Below are positions 15,980 through 23,344 of a DNA stretch of 49,915 bases, in pieces. The notes beneath the pieces were generated by a model, which saw only the letters and a list, made by a program, of their open reading frames with translations, was not told where the DNA came from and did no database searches. The translations under genes and the position numbers were made by a program. The stretch comes from a virus, in IMG/VR virus record IMGVR_UViG_3300042460_000335, positions 1 through 49,915 of that record. One strand, given 5' to 3'. How positions within the stretch are numbered: position 1 is the stretch's first letter; every line of letters begins with the position of its first letter.

Positions 15980-16354
15980 TTATTCTGTTGTAGGACCTAC
16001 ATCCCAACGTATTGCAAAATCATTCCAAATATACATTTTTCCGTCATTTGGGTAAGCAACTGGTGCTTCCCAGCGACAAGTTGTCTCATTCAATATCCAA
16101 CTATTGAATGGTTTAGGTGATATGAATGCATCTCTAGTTTCATCGTATGTAAAACCTATACCTGCATAGTTTTTTCTAATGTTAGCATTATAGCTAGTTT
16201 GTTTCCATATAGTATTTGGTCCTAGTAGACTCTTACAGAACGCTATGCCTGTAAGTTCACTTTCATTACCTTCACTATCTTTTATATCATCATTACTTAC
16301 AACAATTACTTGTGTAACGATGTTATTTTCATCTAATTGTGCAAAATGTGCCAT
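15980..16354 (-). CDS. Conserved small phage protein of the tail region (124 aa)
   Basis: This is a 124-residue protein of a type common in aquatic myoviruses and often found near fibre genes. It starts MAHFAQLDENNIVTQVIVV, has IWKQTSYNANIRKNYAGIG and TYDETRDAFISPKPFNSW in the middle, and ends TCRWEAPVAYPNDGKMYIW. No catalytic pattern is evident. The compact aromatic beta composition and location suggest a minor tail or fibre-associated protein. A good AGAGGAA ribosome site precedes the ATG. It interrupts the adhesin series between copies 3 and 4, lacks the shared N-terminal module, and so is not itself one of the series. Confidence 0.82.
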   Translation of the reverse strand: MAHFAQLDENNIVTQVIVVSNDDIKDSEGNESELTGIAFCKSLLGPNTIWKQTSYNANIRKNYAGIGFTYDETRDAFISPKPFNSWILNETTCRWEAPVAYPNDGKMYIWNDFAIRWDVGPTTE

Positions 16355-16368
16355 ATTTTATTCCTCTA

Positions 16369-17451
16369 TTATTGATATCTATATTTAACAATGACTATAC
16401 CTGAGCCACCATTTGTTCCTATATTGTTTGGTCCACCATTACCCGCACAGGCGCCGCCCCCTCCACCTGTATTAGCACCACCATTACCACCAAAGAATCC
16501 ACTTGGGGTTCCACCTACATTTATACCACCTGTGCCACCAGATCCAAAACGACCACTATCACCCCAGCCGCCTCCGCCCCCACCAAGTCCTCCGTTACCA
16601 CCAAATGTACCGGATTGATTATAGTAATAAATCATCCCTGCTCCACCTCCGGCCCAATAATAATTATTGCCGTCTATGTTTATTTGAACTCCGGAGCCAC
16701 CGTTGCCACCTGAACTAGCAGGGTCTAGTGGAGATACTCCATTTGCACCTGCCCCTGCGCCGCCACCAGTTGGGTAATTTACACCGTTTTGACCTGCGCC
16801 ACCAGTGTATCCACCATATCTAGTGAACACATAATTTATATTTTGTCCTGTTATACCTGCATATCCTGCAGTTCTAGAACCACCACCGCCCCCATTAGCA
16901 ATGATGCTAGGTAGTGTACGTGGTCCATTATAATCTGATCCCAATCCGCCACCACCGGGTTTTGCTGTTTCACCAAATGCTGTAGTAGGACTACCACTAG
17001 TCTGTATATCACTTGAACCAGATGCGCTAGGAGACGCTCCTGCTCCAATAACAATGCTATACGCATTTGAAATTAGATTGACTGAGGTACTGTATATAAC
17101 TTCTCCACCACCACCTCCACCACAATATGAACCACCTGCCCCACCGCCCCCTACCATTAATACCTCAGCAGTTGCTCCTATAGGAGCACTATTTACAGTA
17201 AATGCACTAGAACTAGTAAATGTGTGAATTTTATAATCACCACTAGTAGTTACTGTTCCCCCTGTTGCAACAGTGTATCCTACATACATTGCACTAAACC
17301 AAGCTCCGTTTATATAAACTTCAACATATTTAGTGTCAGTATTGACTCTACTATAACCTTCGGCAGGACTACCTGGTCGTTGGGCTGTATTACCATTAGG
17401 AAGCCCCATATAGCCAGTATCATTGATAATAGTATTCTTTAATGTTGCCAT
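16369..17451 (-). CDS. Glycine-rich tail adhesin 3 (gp38-like)
   Basis: The start at 17451 (MATLKNTIINDTGYMGLP) is chosen because it matches its paralogs and lies one base after the upstream stop. The longer frame would overlap the previous gene. The 360-residue protein has the shared module to about residue 56. A linker follows (YKIHTFTSSSAFTVNSAP), then EVLMVGGGGAGG and a series of poly-Gly runs, ending NGGSGIVIVKYRYQ. It is closely similar to adhesin 2 in length, linker and C-terminus, so the two probably arose by duplication. The divergent loops between Gly runs are the expected receptor-contact sites. Substrate is unknown. Confidence 0.86.
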   Translation of the reverse strand: MATLKNTIINDTGYMGLPNGNTAQRPGSPAEGYSRVNTDTKYVEVYINGAWFSAMYVGYTVATGGTVTTSGDYKIHTFTSSSAFTVNSAPIGATAEVLMVGGGGAGGSYCGGGGGGEVIYSTSVNLISNAYSIVIGAGASPSASGSSDIQTSGSPTTAFGETAKPGGGGLGSDYNGPRTLPSIIANGGGGGSRTAGYAGITGQNINYVFTRYGGYTGGAGQNGVNYPTGGGAGAGANGVSPLDPASSGGNGGSGVQINIDGNNYYWAGGGAGMIYYYNQSGTFGGNGGLGGGGGGWGDSGRFGSGGTGGINVGGTPSGFFGGNGGANTGGGGGACAGNGGPNNIGTNGGSGIVIVKYRYQ

Positions 17452-17452
17452 C

Positions 17453-18532
17453 TTATTGATACCTGTAACGAACAATAACTATTCCGGAGCCGCCATTACC
17501 ACCTAATACTCCACTGCCGCCATCGCCTGCACCTGCGCCTCCACCGCCACCGGTATTTGCGCCGGCTGATCCGCCCACGAATCCACTAGGGTTTCCACCT
17601 GTATTGTAACCATTTCCACCTGAGCCATACCATCCTCCTGGTGCCCAACCACCTCCGCCACCACCTAATCCACCATTGCCACCTCTTGTACCAGAAGATC
17701 CGCCATAGTAAATCATGCCGGCGCCGCCGCCGCCCCAGTATACTGATGCGCCGGTTATGTTTATAGCTACTCCAATACCTCCGTTGCCCCCTCCGACAGC
17801 TCCGTCTGTAATTGACGCAGTACTTGCGCCTGCGCCTGGACCACCTACAGATGGATAGTTAGGAGAACCTGTTCCGTTACCGCCTGAGTTGCCACCATAT
17901 CTAGTGAATGGTATTGCAACATTGGTGCCGATAGAGCCACCGTAACCAGTAGAGCGACTTGCGCCACCACCGCCATTAGCATATGTACTTGATGAAGGGA
18001 AAGTTGATGAGTCTGATCCTTTACCACCTCCACCTGCTTTAGCTGTTTCGCCAAATGCTGTTGTTACTGAACCTGGATTGCCTATGATATTGCCACCATT
18101 ACCGTCAGGTGATGTACCACCTGCTCCAATAACAATACTATATGCTTGTACTGCTAATGTAGCTGATGTTGTATATAATACTTCTCCTGCACCACCGCCA
18201 CCTGAGTAACCACCTGAGCTACCACCTCCACCAACCATTAGTATTTCAAAAGCAGTTCCTGCAGGCGCAGATGTAACAGTAAATGTTCCAGATGCGATGA
18301 ATGTGTGAATTTTATAATTACCTGAATAAGTAATAATTCCTCCCGTAGCTGATGGCAATGCTAGTGAAGATACAGTATTCCATATTCCATTGTAATACAT
18401 CTCTATAGTTGATGATGTAGAGTTAACTCTCATATATCCATTAGCAGGACTTACAGGTCTTTGAGCCGTAGTTCCAATTGGCATACCTAAGTAACCTGTG
18501 TCATTGATAGTTGTGTTCTTTAGTGTTGCCAT
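17453..18532 (-). CDS. Glycine-rich tail adhesin 2 (gp38-like)
   Basis: This 359-residue paralog of adhesin 3 has the shared module (MATLKNTTINDTGYLGMPIG, TAQRPVSPANGYMRVNS), the linker YKIHTFIASGTFTVTSAP, EILMVGGGGSSGG, and many poly-Gly runs. Like adhesin 3 it ends GIVIVRYRYQ. Its stop codon is followed after one base by the next ATG, so the two are strictly co-translated. Conserved framework with changed inter-glycine loops is the pattern expected for host-range variants, though the sequence cannot show which receptor is used. Confidence 0.86.
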   Translation of the reverse strand: MATLKNTTINDTGYLGMPIGTTAQRPVSPANGYMRVNSTSSTIEMYYNGIWNTVSSLALPSATGGIITYSGNYKIHTFIASGTFTVTSAPAGTAFEILMVGGGGSSGGYSGGGGAGEVLYTTSATLAVQAYSIVIGAGGTSPDGNGGNIIGNPGSVTTAFGETAKAGGGGKGSDSSTFPSSSTYANGGGGASRSTGYGGSIGTNVAIPFTRYGGNSGGNGTGSPNYPSVGGPGAGASTASITDGAVGGGNGGIGVAINITGASVYWGGGGAGMIYYGGSSGTRGGNGGLGGGGGGWAPGGWYGSGGNGYNTGGNPSGFVGGSAGANTGGGGGAGAGDGGSGVLGGNGGSGIVIVRYRYQ

Positions 18533-18541
18533 ATTATATAT

Positions 18542-19549
18542 TTACCATGCAATTGAACCTGTTGCTGTGAACGTGTATATTCTATATCCACCTGCAGTAG
18601 TTACCGTTGGTGAGCCTGTAGTAGATGTTGCGAGTGAATATGCGTCTGGATAGCGTATAACGACTATACCAGAGCCTCCAAGACCACCTGTATTATTGCT
18701 TGGATAACCACCTGCTCCGCCACCGCCCCCAGTATTTACTGTGCCGGCGCCTGCTACACTTCCACTACCACTAGCACCACTACCTCCCCCTCCAGTGCCG
18801 CCGGGTGCTGAAGAACTTAAACTATAGCCGCCTCCACCTCCACCTCCCGCATAATATGTTCCTGTTCCTGTTATAGATGATAACGCTCCTATACCACCTG
18901 ATCCTGCAGTGCCAGATATAGCATTACCACCAACAGCTCCGGCACCACCTCCACCTGCACCACTGGCAGCGCCGGCGCCATCGCCACCAAAACTATCAAC
19001 ACCACCGTTGTTACCTTGACTCGGTGTTGTTGCTGGTGTATTACCTGACCCCACTGTTCCTCCTCGGCCACCAACTGATCGACCTTGGCCGCCACCTGAA
19101 CCACCATTGGCTATATTTGAGGGTGTAGCTTCACCACCATTACCTAGTCCTCCACCTGTGGATGTTATACCATTAAACACAGAGTTTGATCCTTGTGTTC
19201 CATAACCACCACCAGTGCCACCAGTGCCACCTCCACCAACTGTTACAGTGTAGGTAACTCCTGTAGTTATAGCTAAACCAGTTGCTGTTCTATAGCCACC
19301 ACCGCCTGCACCACCTCCAATATATCCGCCGCCGCCACCCCCACCCGCAACAACTAAATAATCTACTGTAGAAGGTATGTTACTACTTAGTGATAACCAT
19401 GCAGTTCCATTCCATAATTCTACTTGTGATAATGATGTATTCCATCTAGTCATTCCTGCAGTAGGGCTTGAAGGTCTTTGTGCCGTAGTGCCACTAGGTA
19501 ATTGTAAATAACCGGTATCATTAATGGTAGTGTTCTTTAATGTTGCCAT
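18542..19549 (-). CDS. Glycine-rich tail adhesin 1 (gp38-like)
   Basis: The start at 19549 (MATLKNTTINDTGYLQLPSG) is preferred over the longer frame because it aligns with the paralogs and follows the upstream stop by two bases. The 335-residue protein has the shared module ending WLSL, then VDYLVVAGGGGGGGYIGGGA, repeated poly-Gly runs, and a C-terminal beta segment (YRIYTFTATGSIAW). Its linker and tail group it with adhesin 4 rather than with 2 and 3. So there are two subfamilies on one N-terminal base. Confidence 0.86.
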   Translation of the reverse strand: MATLKNTTINDTGYLQLPSGTTAQRPSSPTAGMTRWNTSLSQVELWNGTAWLSLSSNIPSTVDYLVVAGGGGGGGYIGGGAGGGGYRTATGLAITTGVTYTVTVGGGGTGGTGGGYGTQGSNSVFNGITSTGGGLGNGGEATPSNIANGGSGGGQGRSVGGRGGTVGSGNTPATTPSQGNNGGVDSFGGDGAGAASGAGGGGAGAVGGNAISGTAGSGGIGALSSITGTGTYYAGGGGGGGYSLSSSAPGGTGGGGSGASGSGSVAGAGTVNTGGGGGAGGYPSNNTGGLGGSGIVVIRYPDAYSLATSTTGSPTVTTAGGYRIYTFTATGSIAW

Positions 19550-19551
19550 AT

Positions 19552-19722
19552 TTATAATCCAAATTTTACCCAAGCATTACCGTTATACACCTCAGCGTAT
19601 CCTAGTGTTGTATTAAATCTTACCATACCAGCAATAGGACTTGCCGGTCGTTGAACTGTATTTCCTGAAGGTAAATTCAAAAACCCAGTGTCATCGATAG
19701 TAGTGTTCTTTAATGTTGCCAC
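19552..19722 (-). CDS. Free-standing copy of the adhesin N-terminal module (56 aa, GTG start)
   Basis: Reading from a GTG at 19722 gives 56 residues: VATLKNTTIDDTGFLNLPSG, then TVQRPASPIAGMVRFNT, ending NAWVKFGL and a stop. It aligns end to end with the first 56 residues of the five neighbouring tip proteins and has no C-terminal adhesin. It sits between the S74-containing fibre (stop 13 bases upstream, AAAGG in the gap) and adhesin 1 (ATG two bases after its stop). It could be a cap protein for unoccupied fibre tips, or a remnant of an adhesin that lost its variable part. The intact frame and tight spacing favour an expressed gene. Confidence 0.78.
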   Translation of the reverse strand: MATLKNTTIDDTGFLNLPSGNTVQRPASPIAGMVRFNTTLGYAEVYNGNAWVKFGL

Positions 19723-19734
19723 TTTACACTACCT

Positions 19735-22700
19735 TTATTTCTTGTTGTTCTTAGCGGTACCTTTAAGGATAGCAATTTCATCATTTAAAACCTTAATTGA
19801 TTCTAATAGATAAACAGACAAACGTGAGTAGAACACGCTTTCTGGATTACCATTACTATCTGTTTTTACAAGATTAGGAATAATCTTATATACATCTTCA
19901 GCAACTAGTCCAGCTTCATCTTTACTTGAGCCATCTTTTCTGTCGTATATCTGTCCTAACAATTGTAGAACTTTCTCTAATGGATTCTCAATAGGTCTAA
20001 AGTTTTCTTTCAATGCTAGACTAGATGTTTCTGTGAAGGTAGTAGCAGTTACTCCGGCTGCAAAAGTTACATCGCTACTATTGTATACTACGGTCATAAA
20101 GTTCGTGTCAACATTATTGTCTCGTCTGAACAATGTTACTGTATCGGGTGAAGAGTTGTACTTTATACCACCGCCATATACTCTACTTTGTCCTACATAT
20201 ACAGTAGCATTCACCTGTTGCGCGCCGTCACTAGTATCGCCACAAACTTCTAAAGTGGCAGCACTATTACTGTTAGAATGAATTAAGGCAGTTACTCCTG
20301 CATTTTTTACAGTTAAACTTGTACCAATCATGTTACCAACACTTACATTACCAGTAGTTGTGATTGTATTACTGCCATAACTAGCTAAGAATGTAGCAAC
20401 GTTTGCATTTCCATATGTTGCGGCCGCAACAGCAAACACACCATTACCATATAACACTGTGCTTGCATTACCATCAATATTAATAGATGCGATATTGCCT
20501 ATTCCCGCAACATTAGCTAATGCTACTGCATTTGCGGTTGATGCATAGTTTGCTAAGTTAACAGCACCTGTTACGTTTGCACCAGCTACTGCATTGGCTG
20601 TTGTTGCAAAACTTACCGCACCTGATACGTTTGCACCAGCTACCGCATTAGCAGTAGCCGCAAAACTTACTTGTCCACTTACATTACCGCCTGCGACCGC
20701 ATTCGCTGTTGCGGCAAAACTTACTTGTCCACTTACATTACCGCCTGCGACCGCATTCGCTGTTGCGGCAAAACTTACTTGTCCGGTTACATTACCACCT
20801 GTAATAGATGTTAATGCTGATCCATTGCCGCTTACATTAGTAAATACACCATTCGTAGCACCGATATTACCTACATTAGCATTTCCTGATACACTTAGAC
20901 TTGCTAATGTACCAACTGCTGTCACTTGTGTTTGACTTGCATTTATGTTGAATGTAGTGCCTACTAATGATAATCCAGTACCTGCATCATATACCTGACT
21001 TGTACTGAATGTACTGAATACAATATTTGAAGTTCCAAATGTAATTTCACCAGTAGGGGCACTAACAATAAACGCAGTACCTTCATTTACTACACCACCT
21101 AATGTGAAGAAATAATCATTAATTCCAAGATGGTCTGTTCCGTTAAGGTCTACACCGTACGTGTCAGTATCAGTTGAACGTACAATAGCTGTTGTATTAG
21201 AATATGTGTATACGCCGTTCCAGGCTGCATTTGCTTCATCTTTAACTAAGATACGTGTACCAACAGTTTGAACATTAGCACCATCAATATTTAAGAAAGT
21301 ACCAGTTGTGCTAATATACGCACCAATACCGTTTGCGGCTCCGTTTGGCGAGTTGTATGCAGTTGTACCACTCGTAGCAGTAGCCAATGTTGTTGTTGTT
21401 GCTACATTAACTGGTTGATGATAGCTGATGCCACTTGATGACATTGTGTCAACATATTGTTTAGATGCGGCATCTGTATTAGCACTTGGATAGCCTAAGT
21501 TGTTTATATATTGGCTATTCATATTAACATTAGCACTAAACGATCCTGTACCACTAGCGACTAAATTAGTTGTGCCTATATTGCCTACATTGGCATTGCC
21601 TGATACTGATACTGACGTTAGTATGCCAGTGCTTGTTATATTTGGTTGTGCGTTAGTTGTTAATGATCCAGCTACTGTTGTAAATACACCACCTGTAGCT
21701 CCAATATTACCTACGTTAGCATTACCTGTAGTTGTATTAGAACCAACTAAGTTTAAATATGCTGATCCATCATTTGTTGTTTGCCATGTATCAGTTGTTT
21801 CATTCCAACGCAGTTGAACGGCTGCTTCATCACCTCTGATTACTCGTATGCCTGCATTGTTAACAGGAACGCCTGTCGTTTCAGCACTGATATCAATAAT
21901 GTTATCTTCTACTGTCAATGACGTTACACTTAAGTTGCCACCAACACCATTAATTGTTAAATTGCCAGAGATAGTTACATCATCGTTAAGTTGAATATTA
22001 CCAGTGCCATTGGCACTGATTGTTAAATTTGTATTTGCTGATAGACTAGAAAGTGTATCAACATTGATTGGGTTACTGAACCCGATTGGGCCGCCGGTGC
22101 TACTTGTTATATAGTTAGCGGCTTGAATTTGTAATGGACCTTTAACTGCAACAACACCTGTGCCTGTTGTTTGTAGTTGAACATCGCCTGATCCACTTGA
22201 TGTTACTTTAACTGTTTGATTCAAATCAGCAGAGACAACAATTGCGTTACTTGATTCTTCTAATACTTTAACACCATTAATGTATAGTGAGCCCGGGCCA
22301 ATGAACGCATCTTTCCAATATGAACTTGCGCTACCTAAACTGTATGTGTTATTACTTGTGGGTACAATGTTACCAGTAATGTTTGCATTGTTAGCAGATA
22401 TATTACCATTAACTGTTAAACTAGTTAATGTACCAACTGATGTTATGTTAGGTTGTGCGGCTGTTGTCAATGAGCCCGCAACAGTTGTAAATACACCTGC
22501 GGCTGCACCAATGTTGCCAACGTTAGCATTAGCTGTTACGCTTAAACTTGCTAATGTACCCGTGCTTGTGATATTTGGTTGTGCGGCTGTTGTTACAGTA
22601 CCTGCAGTTGTTGCACTAGATACTGCACCGGATACATTAGCACCTTGAATGTTTGATAGTCCATTACCGTTGCCAGCTAGATAAGGTGCAGTAAAGATAC

Positions 22701-23292
22701 CCGTAGTCTTATTAAAAGTAAATCCAGTATTACCACCAAATGCACTAGCGTCATTAAATTGAACTTGAGTGTCTGTTCCACCTGGTGATCCATTACCACC
22801 CGCGCCGGCTGCCCAAGTTAATGTACCTGAACCGTTTGTTTGCAAGTAATAACCTGATGAGCCACCAGAAATAGAAACGTTTGCTATATTTGCGTTTAAT
22901 GCAGTAGCAGTTCCACCGCTTCCTCCATTGCCGTTATCATTAACATCAACTAATACACCATCAACAGTCATTGTGCCGTCAATTGTGATTGGGTATCCAA
23001 ATAGACCTTGATAGTTTGCCGCAATCAATAATTCATCACCTACTGCTACATAAGTAGGCATTGGTGCAGGATTTGCTTCAATAGTTGCATTACCAAATGA
23101 TAAATTGCCAGACCCGTCTGTTGTAATAAATTGACCGGTAGTACCACCTGTAATTTTTACATTACCAACTGCACCTAGATTGCTTAAACCTGTGACGGAC
23201 AAATTTGTTCCGGTGATGTTACCAGACTCAGCACTGAGTATAATATTGCCGGTTGTTATGCCGTTCTTTACTACGAAATTTTTTGTCGTCAC
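19735..23292 (-). CDS. Long tail fibre 2 with C-terminal S74 intramolecular chaperone
   Basis: This is an 1185-residue fibre. It starts at a GTG (23292; VTTKNFVVKNGITTGNIIL after the initiator), sharing its N-terminus with tail fibre 3. The body is beta-repeats, with the mid-domain also found in fibres 1, 3 and 5 (ISYHQPVNVATTTTLATAT, VGTRILVKDEAN). About five 18-residue units (VSFAATANAVAGGNVSGQ type) occupy residues 825-905. The last 95 residues are a peptidase S74 domain: SSLALKENFRPIENPLEKVL, then GLVAEDVYKIIPNLV and LSVYLLESIKVLNDEI. Such domains trimerise the fibre and then cut themselves off, using a Ser/Lys pair in the first motif. It is directly upstream of the adhesin series, so the mature fibre may be the carrier for those tips. 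Confidence 0.9.
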   Translation of the reverse strand: MTTKNFVVKNGITTGNIILSAESGNITGTNLSVTGLSNLGAVGNVKITGGTTGQFITTDGSGNLSFGNATIEANPAPMPTYVAVGDELLIAANYQGLFGYPITIDGTMTVDGVLVDVNDNGNGGSGGTATALNANIANVSISGGSSGYYLQTNGSGTLTWAAGAGGNGSPGGTDTQVQFNDASAFGGNTGFTFNKTTGIFTAPYLAGNGNGLSNIQGANVSGAVSSATTAGTVTTAAQPNITSTGTLASLSVTANANVGNIGAAAGVFTTVAGSLTTAAQPNITSVGTLTSLTVNGNISANNANITGNIVPTSNNTYSLGSASSYWKDAFIGPGSLYINGVKVLEESSNAIVVSADLNQTVKVTSSGSGDVQLQTTGTGVVAVKGPLQIQAANYITSSTGGPIGFSNPINVDTLSSLSANTNLTISANGTGNIQLNDDVTISGNLTINGVGGNLSVTSLTVEDNIIDISAETTGVPVNNAGIRVIRGDEAAVQLRWNETTDTWQTTNDGSAYLNLVGSNTTTGNANVGNIGATGGVFTTVAGSLTTNAQPNITSTGILTSVSVSGNANVGNIGTTNLVASGTGSFSANVNMNSQYINNLGYPSANTDAASKQYVDTMSSSGISYHQPVNVATTTTLATATSGTTAYNSPNGAANGIGAYISTTGTFLNIDGANVQTVGTRILVKDEANAAWNGVYTYSNTTAIVRSTDTDTYGVDLNGTDHLGINDYFFTLGGVVNEGTAFIVSAPTGEITFGTSNIVFSTFSTSQVYDAGTGLSLVGTTFNINASQTQVTAVGTLASLSVSGNANVGNIGATNGVFTNVSGNGSALTSITGGNVTGQVSFAATANAVAGGNVSGQVSFAATANAVAGGNVSGQVSFAATANAVAGANVSGAVSFATTANAVAGANVTGAVNLANYASTANAVALANVAGIGNIASINIDGNASTVLYGNGVFAVAAATYGNANVATFLASYGSNTITTTGNVSVGNMIGTSLTVKNAGVTALIHSNSNSAATLEVCGDTSDGAQQVNATVYVGQSRVYGGGIKYNSSPDTVTLFRRDNNVDTNFMTVVYNSSDVTFAAGVTATTFTETSSLALKENFRPIENPLEKVLQLLGQIYDRKDGSSKDEAGLVAEDVYKIIPNLVKTDSNGNPESVFYSRLSVYLLESIKVLNDEIAILKGTAKNNKK
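20566..20822 (-). repeat. 54-bp tandem repeats in tail fibre 2, two copies perfect
   Basis: The 54-base unit beginning caaaacttacttgtccactt at 20661 is repeated exactly at 20715, with a third partial copy at 20769 and two diverged copies on the other flank. Each unit encodes 18 residues (core AATANAVAGGNVSGQ). Perfect identity of adjacent units at the DNA level means the expansion is recent. Confidence 0.85.
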
Positions 23293-23312
23293 AGTTCCAT
23301 ATTCCCTGTTTT

Positions 23313-23338
23313 AATTAAATTGTAAATGAAATTTAATT
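23313..23338 (-). other. A/T-only hairpin before tail fibre 2
   Basis: The arms aattaaat and atttaatt pair perfectly around a ten-base loop, in the 52-base gap between fibre 3 and the GTG start of fibre 2. There is no strong T-run on the minus strand, and no late promoter motif is seen in this gap. It may be a weak terminator or an mRNA processing site. Confidence 0.35.
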
Positions 23339-23344
23339 CATATT

